This document shows, one piece after another, positions 1-5,053 of a stretch of DNA of 5,053 nucleotides. Made by a program: the position numbers and the translations under genes. The stretch is from Flavobacteriales bacterium UBA5871 (GTDB lineage: Bacteria; Bacteroidota; Bacteroidia; Flavobacteriales_D; Crocinitomicaceae). The stretch is from contig DJFN01000021.1 in NCBI GenBank assembly GCA_002432085.1, forward strand, positions 4,170 to 9,222, in the 5' to 3' direction. The number at the start of each line of letters is the position of its first letter. Positions within the stretch are counted from its first letter, which is position 1. The notes under the pieces are model-generated. The model saw nothing but the letters and a program-made list of their open reading frames with translations, searched no databases and was not told the origin of the DNA.

Positions 1-116
1 GGCTGCTTTGCAGATTTCTTAGCAAGCGGCATTCGCATGATCGGCCCGGCAGAGTCCTGTGCAAAAAAAAGCGGTGACAGCCCGATGGCTGCAATAACTG
101 TAAGCAGTTGTTTCAT
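1..116 (-). CDS. Secreted protein of unknown function, N-terminus only (cut by window edge)
   Basis: Reading leftward from the ATG at 116-114, 38 codons are visible without a stop before the window ends. The start MKQLLTVIAAIGLSPLFFAQ is a classic Sec signal peptide: a Lys near the N-terminus, a hydrophobic core at about residues 4-18, and likely cleavage after FFA, leaving a mature N-terminus at Gln20. The mature part seen (DSAGPIMRMPLAKKSAKQ) matches no domain I recognise. The start is supported by the signal peptide and by CCGGAAAGA directly upstream, a possible weak ribosome site. It begins 22 bases after the PASTA gene stop on the same strand, so the two probably share a transcript. A run of eight T (coding strand, 70-63) lies in the hydrophobic core. 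A T9SS cargo is possible, but its C-terminus is outside the window. Confidence 0.75.
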   Translation of the reverse strand, partial: MKQLLTVIAAIGLSPLFFAQDSAGPIMRMPLAKKSAKQ

Positions 117-138
117 TCTTTCCGGTTTAGGCCGCTGC

Positions 139-939
139 TTATGGTGTTCCTGTTTTGGACGCCGAAACGGTAATAGTTGTACCGGCAGGAATCATCGCTC
201 CTTCCGAAATATACTCAGGACCTTGAATGGTGATGATCGCCGAAGTGGAATCCTGCTCGTTCAAACATCCTTCACAGCTGCCCAGCAAGAGGCTCAATGA
301 AGTACCACTTAAACGTCCGCGGGCCTCGGATATTGTCATTCCGACCAAATTAGGAAGCTCGACCGGCATACCGCCTTCATTCTTACCAACAATGATCGTA
401 ATCACCGATCCGATCGGGATACGCTTACCTTCCTTGATCGGCGCGCCTTTATACAATTGCTGCAAAACAGCACCGTTCGCTTCGTTCGTTTCGCGGTATT
501 CCTTGCGGTATTTCAATCCGCGGTTTTTCAATACGCTTTCGGCGAAACGCTCCGACTTATCGATCAGGCTCGGCATTTCGATCAAACGGGTGTTTTTGGC
601 CACCTGCACGCGGATGATACGACCTTCTTTTACGTAAACGTCCGTTTTGCGGGTTGCTTCCGGATCCTGGCTCACGATCGTTCCGACCGGCAGATCAGGA
701 CGGTAAACGGAATCCAGCAATTCGATCGTGAGATCGCGCTCTTCCAGCAGCAGTTGTGCCTGGCTGACTTTCTTGCCCACGACGTTCGGTACCTCGATAC
801 GATCCCCGTGATTGGTGTAGCTGTCAAGGTAGAGCACAGTGCCTCCGACGATCACAATGTACGTCAGTACAATGAACCCCGTATGCTTCAGAAAGTGCTT
901 GCTCCAAATGAAGCTGCGTAATTTGCTCAGAAATTCCAT
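139..939 (-). CDS. Membrane-anchored protein with three PASTA domains, no kinase
   Basis: 266 residues. A short basic cytoplasmic N-terminus (MEFLSKLRSFIWSKHF) precedes one membrane span at about residues 20-38, so the rest should lie in the periplasm. Three PASTA domains follow at about 46-115, 119-184 and 193-260; each opens with a Val/Glu-Leu/Met-Pro motif (EVPNVVG 49-55, EMPSL 121-125, ELPNLVG 194-200) and ends in a beta strand (IIRVQVA, VITIIVG, TTITVSA). In Gram-positive bacteria PASTA domains sit on Ser/Thr kinases and penicillin-binding proteins and bind peptidoglycan fragments. Here no catalytic domain is present, so a wall-binding or scaffold role is inference. The third domain carries C222-EG-C225. 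The frame stays open upstream to 1158, but the ATG at 939 is preferred: it gives the normal anchor, follows a promoter element at 958-965, and avoids overlap with ddl. Confidence 0.88.
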   Translation of the reverse strand: MEFLSKLRSFIWSKHFLKHTGFIVLTYIVIVGGTVLYLDSYTNHGDRIEVPNVVGKKVSQAQLLLEERDLTIELLDSVYRPDLPVGTIVSQDPEATRKTDVYVKEGRIIRVQVAKNTRLIEMPSLIDKSERFAESVLKNRGLKYRKEYRETNEANGAVLQQLYKGAPIKEGKRIPIGSVITIIVGKNEGGMPVELPNLVGMTISEARGRLSGTSLSLLLGSCEGCLNEQDSTSAIITIQGPEYISEGAMIPAGTTITVSASKTGTP

Positions 940-957
940 CTTATCCGAATGAGAAAA

Positions 958-989
958 CAAATATAGAAAGAATGTGATTCGACCCGAAA
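958..989 (-). promoter_or_regulatory. Bacteroidota-type promoter for the PASTA gene
   Basis: Read leftward, 965-958 is TATATTTG, a perfect match to the Bacteroidota -7 element TAnnTTTG. Twenty bases upstream (989-986) lies TTTC, one base from the usual -33 TTTG. Transcription would start near 950-953, giving a leader of only about 11-14 bases before the ATG at 939. The element position also supports the 939 start over the longer open frame. Confidence 0.6.
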
Positions 990-1044
990 CGGTACAAATC
1001 AACCTTTCAACAATCCGGTATGAAAACTTTAGGTGTGGCAATCG

Positions 1045-1074
1045 CTGTAACCAAACTGCCTGTGCGTAATTTCG
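1045..1074 (+). promoter_or_regulatory. Possible Bacteroidota-type promoter for ddl
   Basis: TAATTTCG at 1067-1074 differs from TAnnTTTG at one base. The -33 position is weak: only CTG at 1045-1047, with a 19-base spacer. If used, the start site would be near 1080 and the leader about a dozen bases. It is clearly poorer than the opposing PASTA promoter. Confidence 0.3.
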
Positions 1075-1091
1075 CCTGAAAGAACACAGGT

Positions 1092-2063
1092 ATGCAAACA
1101 GTTGGATTATTCTGCGGCGGCTTCTCTTCCGAATTCGACATTTCGATGAAAAGCGCACAAACCATCAGCGATCATTTCCCGGGAACTTACCGGATCGTGA
1201 AGATCGAAGTGACCCGCGACGGCTGGTTTGCTCATGCTTCCAACGGACGTGTGCCGTTCAATATGGAGCAATTCACTTACGAGGACGCCGGACAAACGCG
1301 TAAAATCGACCTCGGATTGATCTACATTCATGGCAATCCGGGCGAGAACGGAAAGTTGCAGGCTTACCTCGACATGAAAGGCGTTCCGTACGTCAATTCG
1401 GGTGCGCTGGCTTCGGAATTATCCTTCGATAAATGGTACTGCAACCAGTTTCTGAGCAAATTCGGCGTTAAGGTGGCAGACTCCGTTTTCCTGACCAATT
1501 TGTCCGAAGCAGATGAAAACGCGATCATCGACCAGCTCGGCCTGCCGTGCTTTGTGAAACCGTCCGATTCGGGTTCCAGCTTCGGTATTTCCCGGGTAAA
1601 TGAACGCGCTGAATTGCGCCCGGCACTCGAAAAAGCTTTTGCCGAAGGTGGAACCGTGGTCATTGAAGCTTTCCTCGACGGAACCGAAGTGACTTGTGGT
1701 GTTTTCCGAAGAAAAAACGGCATTCACGCACTCCCGCTGACGGAAATCGTGACCGGAAATTCGTTTTTCGATTACGAAGCGAAATACCTCGGACAATCAC
1801 AGGAAATCACACCGGCCCGTATTCCGGAAGAAGTGCGCAATAAAGTCTGGGAAGTTGCGAAACGCTGTTATGTTTTGCTGCAGCTGCGATCCATCGCGCG
1901 CATCGATTTTATGGTTGTAAACAACGAGCCTTATCTGATCGAAGTGAATACGACGCCTGGTTTTTCATCAGCGAGCCTGGTGCCGCAAATGCTGGAAGCA
2001 GACGGTATTTCGATCCGCGATTTCTGGCAGGAAATCGTTGACGTGGAAACAGCTAAAAAATAG
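1092..2063 (+). CDS. ddl: D-alanine--D-alanine ligase
   Basis: 323 residues, full length for the family. It joins two D-Ala in the cytoplasm using ATP, making the dipeptide that MurF adds to the peptidoglycan stem. The N-terminal domain has CGGFSSEFDISMKSA (8-22), whose Glu14 corresponds to the family's conserved substrate-binding Glu, and HGNPGENG (80-87). The ATP-grasp part shows SFDK (111-114), VKPSDSGSSFG (155-165) with Lys156 and the catalytic-loop serine, the omega-loop DYEAKY (227-232), ARIDF (269-273) with Arg270 and Asp272, and the metal/substrate motif EVNTTPG (284-290). The Lys-Tyr of the omega loop is the usual D-Ala-D-Ala type, so D-Ala-D-Lac activity is not suggested. No key residue is missing. 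It stands alone on this strand, divergent from the PASTA gene, and is followed by a hairpin that overlaps its stop. Confidence 0.95.
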   Translation: MQTVGLFCGGFSSEFDISMKSAQTISDHFPGTYRIVKIEVTRDGWFAHASNGRVPFNMEQFTYEDAGQTRKIDLGLIYIHGNPGENGKLQAYLDMKGVPYVNSGALASELSFDKWYCNQFLSKFGVKVADSVFLTNLSEADENAIIDQLGLPCFVKPSDSGSSFGISRVNERAELRPALEKAFAEGGTVVIEAFLDGTEVTCGVFRRKNGIHALPLTEIVTGNSFFDYEAKYLGQSQEITPARIPEEVRNKVWEVAKRCYVLLQLRSIARIDFMVVNNEPYLIEVNTTPGFSSASLVPQMLEADGISIRDFWQEIVDVETAKK

Positions 2064-2099
2064 AAAAGGGAGCTCGTTTTAAACAAACACCCTTTTCTA
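2061..2099 (+). terminator. 10-bp hairpin overlapping the ddl stop codon
   Basis: TAGAAAAGGG (2061-2070) and CCCTTTTCTA (2090-2099) are perfect inverted repeats around a 19-base loop. The left arm begins with the ddl TAG stop. On the plus strand no T run follows (AACCTAAAAAACCC). On the minus strand the hairpin is followed by TTTTTTAGC, a proper U tract. It may end ddl transcripts or protect their 3' end, and by sequence is better placed to stop leftward antisense transcription. Confidence 0.5.
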
Positions 2100-2126
2100 A
2101 ACCTAAAAAACCCAATTTACCAAACC

Positions 2127-2150
2127 TCAGAGAGAAACTCTGAATCTTTT
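2127..2150 (+). terminator. Possible intrinsic terminator downstream of ddl
   Basis: TCAGAG (2127-2132), loop AGAAA, then CTCTGA (2138-2143) form a perfect 6-bp stem followed by AATCTTTT. The stem is short and the T run is three bases away and only four long, so this is a moderate candidate. It could complete termination of ddl if the hairpin at its stop is leaky. Confidence 0.4.
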
Positions 2151-2254
2151 CTACTTTGATGCAAGGGTTTTTGGATGGTTGGAAAATAAATCGATTATTT
2201 TTTGAAATTCTTGTTTTTAGCTAGTGATTACTGAATGGCGATCCCATTTTCTTT

Positions 2255-2387
2255 ACCACAAAAGACGCAAAAGCTTTTTGGGACGTACTAGCGAAGATGA
2301 AAGCGCCTCCCACAAGCGGAGTCTACACAAAAGAAAATCTTATACAACGATTGAGTTTAGAAGCTAAACTTTTGTGCCTTTTATAGT
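2255..2387. repeat. Imperfect inverted-repeat element, possibly a REP/MITE-like intergenic repeat
   Basis: The left arm ACCACAAAAGACGCAAAAG (2255-2273) and right arm CTTTTGTGCCTTTTATAGT (2369-2387) are inverted copies matching at 15 of 19 positions, 95 bases apart. A second direct copy of CACAAAAGA occurs inside (2257-2265 and 2326-2334), and CACAAAAG at 2326-2333 is a perfect 8-bp inverse of CTTTTGTG at 2369-2376. Between them lie a weak CTCC/GGAG hairpin (2307-2321) and a 7-bp hairpin at 2354-2370. No transposase and no clear target duplication are visible. Similar CACAAAAGAC/CTTTTGTG arms are, from memory, common between genes in Bacteroidota; whether this is a multicopy family here is inference. 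Confidence 0.45.
2354..2373 (+). terminator. Hairpin with T run upstream of tlyA
   Basis: AGTTTAG (2354-2360), loop AAG, CTAAACT (2364-2370) form a perfect 7-bp stem running straight into TTT and then GTGCCTTTT. It has the shape of a weak intrinsic terminator on the plus strand. It ends about 50 bases before the tlyA start and upstream of the proposed tlyA promoter, so it could block readthrough from the left. It may simply be part of the repeat element. Confidence 0.35.
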
Positions 2388-2412
2388 GAAACATCATTTA
2401 GAGGCCTTTATT

Positions 2413-2420
2413 TATCTTTA
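2413..2420 (+). promoter_or_regulatory. Possible -7 element of tlyA, nearly abutting the start codon
   Basis: TATCTTTA matches TAnnTTTG except at the last base and lies four bases before the ATG at 2425. Initiation 5-7 bases downstream would give a leaderless or near-leaderless mRNA. No convincing -33 TTTG is found 19-21 bases upstream, so the call is tentative. Confidence 0.35.
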
Positions 2421-2424
2421 CGCC

Positions 2425-3153
2425 ATGGAAGAGCGACTCGACAAACTGTTGTTACAACGTGGATTGGTTTCCACCCGAACCCGCGGAGACGAGCTCATCC
2501 GCAACGGTGACGTGCTGGTGAACGGTAAAACGCTCGACAAACCCGGCAAGAAAATTCCGGTCGATGCAGTCATCGAATTATTGTCACAGGAACTGGAATG
2601 GGTTTCGCGCGGAGCATTGAAGCTGATCGCAGCGCTGGATCAATGGCCGGTAACCGTTGAAAATCGCCACTGGATGGATATCGGCGCTTCAACAGGGGGC
2701 TTCACCCAGGTTTTGCTTTCCAAAGGCGCTACACACGTAACCTGCATCGATGTAGGCTCGAAACAGCTGGCGGCCAAATTGCTCGACGATCCGCGCATCA
2801 CGAATTTTGAGAAAACACACGTGCGCGAGCTCACTCACCATCATTTCCCGGAACCGGTCGACGGCGCCGTGATCGATGTTTCGTTCATTTCCCTGGAAAA
2901 AGTCCTGCCGTTCCTCGTTCCGCATCTGAAACCGGGCGCTGATGTAATTGCATTGGTAAAACCGCAGTTCGAAGTCGGAAAAGGACAGGTCGACAAGCAC
3001 GGCATCGTCAAAAATGCGGCGCTTTATCCCGAAGTGATCGCAAATGTTTCCAAAGCGGCTGCTAACAGCGGGCTGACCGTCAAACAACAGATGGATTCGC
3101 CCATCAAAGGCGGCGACGGCAACCGGGAATTCCTGCTCTGGCTGACTAAATAA
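2425..3153 (+). CDS. tlyA: TlyA-family rRNA (cytidine-2'-O)-methyltransferase
   Basis: 242 residues. TlyA enzymes methylate ribose 2'-OH of 23S C1920 and, in some lineages, 16S C1409, using SAM; 'hemolysin' in old annotations is historical. Residues about 4-51 form an S4 RNA-binding domain (RLDKLLLQRGL, then VNGKTLDKPGKKI). The FtsJ-like domain follows: SRGALKL (61-67), SAM loop DIGASTGGFT (85-94), acidic CIDVG (107-111), DVSFISL (151-157), VKPQFEVGKGQV (178-189) and the C-terminal GNREFLLWL (232-240). Lys67, Asp151, Lys179 and Glu235 fit the K-D-K-E catalytic tetrad. The protein starts right at the S4 domain and ends right after FLLWL, like short type I TlyA, so activity on C1920 alone is inferred. 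The frame is open from a GTG at 2374, but those 17 extra residues are unlike the family and lie in the repeat arm, so ATG 2425 is chosen. Confidence 0.93.
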   Translation: MEERLDKLLLQRGLVSTRTRGDELIRNGDVLVNGKTLDKPGKKIPVDAVIELLSQELEWVSRGALKLIAALDQWPVTVENRHWMDIGASTGGFTQVLLSKGATHVTCIDVGSKQLAAKLLDDPRITNFEKTHVRELTHHHFPEPVDGAVIDVSFISLEKVLPFLVPHLKPGADVIALVKPQFEVGKGQVDKHGIVKNAALYPEVIANVSKAAANSGLTVKQQMDSPIKGGDGNREFLLWLTK

Positions 3154-3155
3154 GC

Positions 3156-3404
3156 TTAATCCGGTTTGCGGGCCGGACTGATCGTTTTTGGCTGAGATTC
3201 CACCGGAACAGCTTGCGGATCTGCTGCAACCGTCTTCGGTGTTCCAGTTCGTGACAAGGTATGAATCGTCACACTGTCCGTAGCAATTTCCGTTGGAGCT
3301 TCCTGAACCGGCTGTGGCGTGCCTTGTTTCGCTGTCGTAACCTTTTCCTGCGCGAAAATACTGCTTCCGGCCAGTAAAAAGGTGCTTAGAATTACCGTTT
3401 TCAT
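3156..3404 (-). CDS. Small secreted Pro/Thr-rich protein, no known family
   Basis: 82 residues. [19 protein letters not shown] is a strong Sec signal peptide, likely cleaved after IFA, leaving about 63 mature residues. The mature part has no cysteine, is rich in Pro, Thr, Val, Ala and Gln, and looks disordered. QGTPQPVQ (27-34) and TGTPKTVA (53-60) form a loose internal repeat. There is no membrane span beyond the signal and no T9SS sorting domain, and I recognise no family. Its ATG shares one base with the stop of the collagen-like gene (TGATG), so translation is probably coupled and it is likely the last gene of that operon. Its stop is two bases from the convergent tlyA stop. Real expression is supported by the signal peptide and coupling; the function is unknown. 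An accessory or partner of the collagen-like protein is a guess. Confidence 0.75.
   Translation of the reverse strand: MKTVILSTFLLAGSSIFAQEKVTTAKQGTPQPVQEAPTEIATDSVTIHTLSRTGTPKTVAADPQAVPVESQPKTISPARKPD
3160..3189 (+). terminator. Candidate tlyA terminator inside the convergent gene
   Basis: TCCGG (3160-3164) pairs with CCGGA (3173-3177); two U-G wobbles extend the plus-strand stem to seven pairs around a TGCG loop, a UNCG-type tetraloop. TTTTT follows at 3185-3189, seven bases after the stem. The minus-strand version loses the wobble pairs, so it suits tlyA better. It lies within the coding sequence of the opposing small gene, as expected when only two bases separate the stops. Confidence 0.35.
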
Positions 3405-4321
3405 CAGTTCAGAATTAAAATAGTCATTTCACCCGGATTCACTTCCAACGCAGCGTTACCACCGATCGAAACCGGTGTGTTTCCGGCATTGCGCGCCGTA
3501 CGCAGCTCGATCGTATGCGCACCGGCAGGAAGACTGATCACCGTATTGATCGCACAGGTATTCATCGAGTTCGACGCGCTCGAGTTCACTACAGAAAAAC
3601 GGTTCCAGCCGCCGTTTGGCAAAAAGTTTCCGTCTACGTAAATGATCATGTCTACCAGCGAGTAAGCGCCGCTTGTAATCAACGTGTTGAGTCCGCCGAT
3701 CGTTGCCCAGATCACAACAGTTGACGGTGCCGCCAGGTTGATGTTTTGCGACATTCCCGGTTGAAGCGTAGGTGTAGTTGAAGTAACGCCGTTTCTCGAT
3801 GCCGTTCCATATACATGGTAGCGATTGATCACACCGGATGGACCTTGCGGGCCCGTTGCTCCGGCTGCACCAGCAGGACCCGGATCACCTTGAGGACCTT
3901 GTGGACCGGCTGGGCCTGTTGCACCAGCTGCACCTGCAGCTCCTGCGGGACCGGCTACTCCTAGCGGACCCTGAGGTCCAGCAGGACCGGCTGGACCAGC
4001 AGGACCGGCTGGACCAACAGGACCTTGTGGCCCCGCTGCCCCGGCAGAACACAGGTTTTGCCAGCTGGCTGAAGTCGTTTCATAGAAAAAGAAACAATCG
4101 ACTGTAATATCGTACACCATCAATCCTTCGGTCGGAGCAACGATTGCCAGACGTTGTGCACTTGTCATGCGCGGCACGAGCACACCCTGCGTGGTCGATT
4201 CCATTTCCACGATCGAGCTTGGTTCCGGAGTACTCGTTCCGAAGCCCACGTTGTTCTGGCCGAAAGCCGCTTCCATGCTCAGCAAAGCGCAAGCGGATAC
4301 AATAACTGTTAGTTTCTTCAT
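3404..4321 (-). CDS. Secreted collagen-like (Gly-X-Y) repeat protein
   Basis: 305 residues. A signal peptide ([21 protein letters not shown], cleaved before Gln22) leads to a head segment at about 25-91. Its [31 protein letters not shown] and GLMVYD motifs are a recurrent Bacteroidota N-terminal module also resembling tail-fibre-like proteins. Residues 94-162 are 23 uninterrupted Gly-X-Y triplets, 15 with Pro at X, with only one charged residue (Asp146): a likely triple helix. Cys91 sits just before it. The C-terminal 140 residues are rich in beta strands ([42 protein letters not shown]), perhaps a C1q/TNF-like jelly-roll trimer head, which is inference. There is no T9SS sorting domain, so the route beyond the periplasm is unclear. 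It starts five bases after the PKD-protein stop and overlaps the next gene by one base. A structural surface filament or adhesin is plausible. Confidence 0.9.
   Translation of the reverse strand: MKKLTVIVSACALLSMEAAFGQNNVGFGTSTPEPSSIVEMESTTQGVLVPRMTSAQRLAIVAPTEGLMVYDITVDCFFFYETTSASWQNLCSAGAAGPQGPVGPAGPAGPAGPAGPQGPLGVAGPAGAAGAAGATGPAGPQGPQGDPGPAGAAGATGPQGPSGVINRYHVYGTASRNGVTSTTPTLQPGMSQNINLAAPSTVVIWATIGGLNTLITSGAYSLVDMIIYVDGNFLPNGGWNRFSVVNSSASNSMNTCAINTVISLPAGAHTIELRTARNAGNTPVSIGGNAALEVNPGEMTILILN
3978..4024 (-). repeat. 18-bp tandem repeat in the collagen-like tract
   Basis: On the plus strand CCAGCAGGACCGGCTGGA occurs twice head to tail (3978-3995, 3996-4013), then 11 bases of a third copy with one mismatch (4014-4024). 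Each unit codes for two Gly-Pro-Ala triplets. The length is a multiple of three, so slippage would lengthen or shorten the triple helix without breaking the frame. Confidence 0.85.
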
Positions 4322-4326
4322 GTTGA

Positions 4327-5053
4327 TTATTTAATGAGGGTTACCATGCCGTCGAAGGCATATTCGTTCGTTCCGGAAGCGGCTTGCAGTTGGTAGAAGT
4401 AAACACCTTCGTCGCAGGCTTTTCCATTTGAAGTGCCGTCCCAGTGAACGGTCGGATTATCGGATTCAAAGACCACATTTCCCCAGCGGTTAACGATGAT
4501 CAGCGAGTAGCTTTTCAAACCGCCAGATGTGATCGTAAAGAAATCGTTCACGCCATCGCCGTCCGGTGAGAATACGTTCGGAACAACAATGCGGTCGTCG
4601 ATGGAAATCAATTGTGAAGTCGTTGCGGAACAGCCGCCATCGTTGGAAACAGTCAGCACAACGGTATACGTTCCGCCATCCCCGTATTGATAGAACGGAT
4701 TTTCAGAAGCGGAGCCGTTTCCATCGCCGAAATCCCAGTCCCATTCTGTGGCGCCGGTTGAATTATCGTTAAACTGCACGCCCGAAGGATCGTTGCTGTA
4801 GCTGAACTGTGCATCCGGTTGCGGAAAAACATTCGGCTGGCAGGTTACCGGTCGGGAATTACACCCGAATTGCCCGATAGCCCAAACGGTTACGTCACCT
4901 GTTCCGGTTGTCCAGTCGACGGTTACGGAAGAAGTGCCGTCGCCATCGGTGATCGTTCCACCCGAAGGAAACGTCCATCCGTAAGACGCAGCGTTTCCTT
5001 CGGCGGTGAAAACGTTTCCTGAAGATTGTTCGCAGATTGCCGGGCAATTGAGC
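4327..5053 (-). CDS. T9SS-exported PKD-domain protein, C-terminal part (gliding motility-associated C-terminal domain)
   Basis: The leftward frame is open from the window edge to TAA at 4329-4327, showing 241 residues of a longer protein; the N-terminus is outside. The first ~70 residues are a PKD-like beta domain (ICEQ..., [34 protein letters not shown]). A PKD domain follows at about 85-151 with the hallmark [10 protein letters not shown] and [16 protein letters not shown]. The last ~85 residues ([54 protein letters not shown]) are the CHU_C / gliding-associated C-terminal domain, the T9SS type B sorting signal used with PorP/SprF-like partners. It should be exported to the surface or medium. 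Cysteine pairs in the PKD-like part may be disulfides. The GTG at 4779 is internal, not a start: homology runs on upstream. It is probably the upstream gene of the collagen operon, five bases away. Confidence 0.92.
   Translation of the reverse strand, partial: LNCPAICEQSSGNVFTAEGNAASYGWTFPSGGTITDGDGTSSVTVDWTTGTGDVTVWAIGQFGCNSRPVTCQPNVFPQPDAQFSYSNDPSGVQFNDNSTGATEWDWDFGDGNGSASENPFYQYGDGGTYTVVLTVSNDGGCSATTSQLISIDDRIVVPNVFSPDGDGVNDFFTITSGGLKSYSLIIVNRWGNVVFESDNPTVHWDGTSNGKACDEGVYFYQLQAASGTNEYAFDGMVTLIK

Larger units (their letters stand above)
2064..2424. other. 361-base intergenic region between ddl and tlyA
   Basis: No credible coding sequence or RNA gene is seen. It is more AT-rich than the flanking genes. 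In order it holds the ddl hairpin, a 6-bp hairpin at 2127-2143, an all-AT 7-bp hairpin (AAAATAA 2183-2189, TTATTTT 2195-2201), an imperfect inverted-repeat element at 2255-2387, and the tlyA promoter candidate. About 2203-2254 holds nothing I can name. Confidence 0.7.

Noticed and set aside
227..921. Plus-strand open frames of 136 and 154 codons opposite the PASTA gene
   Set aside because: They have no domain motifs and lie wholly antisense to a gene with clear PASTA repeats.
940..1158. 73-codon N-terminal extension of the PASTA frame (start at 1158)
   Set aside because: It would overlap the ddl coding sequence, lies across the promoter region, is basic and low-complexity (RKRSRRR), and the ATG at 939 gives a normal membrane-anchored protein.
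2374..2424. GTG start at 2374 for tlyA
   Set aside because: The 17 extra residues lie partly in the repeat arm and over the promoter-like box, and TlyA proteins normally begin directly at the S4 domain, as from ATG 2425.
2064..2424. tRNA, riboswitch or small RNA gene in the long gap
   Set aside because: No cloverleaf, known riboswitch core or convincing promoter-terminator pair could be made out; only short hairpins are visible.
3836..4042. CRISPR-like spaced repeats
   Set aside because: The repeats are contiguous 9- and 18-base coding periodicities with no spacers, explained by Gly-X-Y codons.
3838..4107. Plus-strand Leu/Gln/Asp-rich frame of 89 codons
   Set aside because: It is the antisense reading of the Gly-Pro-Ala repeats; its periodic composition is a shadow of the collagen tract.
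4286..4321. Lipoprotein signal (VSAC, Cys11) in the collagen-like protein
   Set aside because: Cys11 is too close to the N-terminus for a lipobox, and the hydrophobic stretch continues to a normal AFG-Q cleavage site.
4327..4779. 150-codon gene starting at GTG 4779
   Set aside because: The same frame stays open to the window edge with PKD homology continuing upstream, so the GTG codon is an internal Val.

Overview
The window looks like a chromosomal segment of a member of the Bacteroidota, probably a flavobacterium-like lineage; the genus cannot be fixed from sequence alone. The evidence is a type IX secretion (T9SS) type B sorting domain behind PKD domains, a collagen-like protein with the '[19 protein letters not shown]' head typical of this phylum, signal peptides ending in FAQ or FGQ, weak or absent Shine-Dalgarno sequences, and a clear TAnnTTTG promoter element. 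By eye, coding DNA is roughly half G+C and the long intergenic stretch is more AT-rich.

Left part (1-2063): a divergent cell-envelope locus. A membrane-anchored three-PASTA protein with no kinase domain is read leftward, followed 22 bases later by the N-terminus of a secreted protein cut by the window edge. D-alanine--D-alanine ligase (ddl) is read rightward. The 152-base gap between the PASTA gene and ddl carries a strong-looking leftward promoter and a weaker rightward one. Ddl makes the D-Ala-D-Ala end of the peptidoglycan stem, and PASTA domains in other bacteria bind peptidoglycan, so the two are plausibly linked in wall synthesis.

Middle (2064-3153): a 361-base gap with several hairpins and an imperfect inverted repeat of about 133 bases that resembles a small intergenic repeat element. 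It is followed by tlyA, an S4 plus FtsJ-fold rRNA 2'-O-methyltransferase whose best start lies only four bases past a promoter-like TATCTTTA.

Right part (3156-5053): three leftward genes packed with a 5-base gap and a 1-base overlap, converging on tlyA with only two bases between stop codons. In transcription order they are a large T9SS-exported PKD protein (only its C-terminal 241 residues are in the window), a secreted protein with 23 uninterrupted Gly-X-Y triplets, and an 82-codon secreted Pro/Thr-rich orphan. This looks like a small cell-surface or exoprotein operon and is the least ordinary part of the window. No complete new defence or mobile system is visible.
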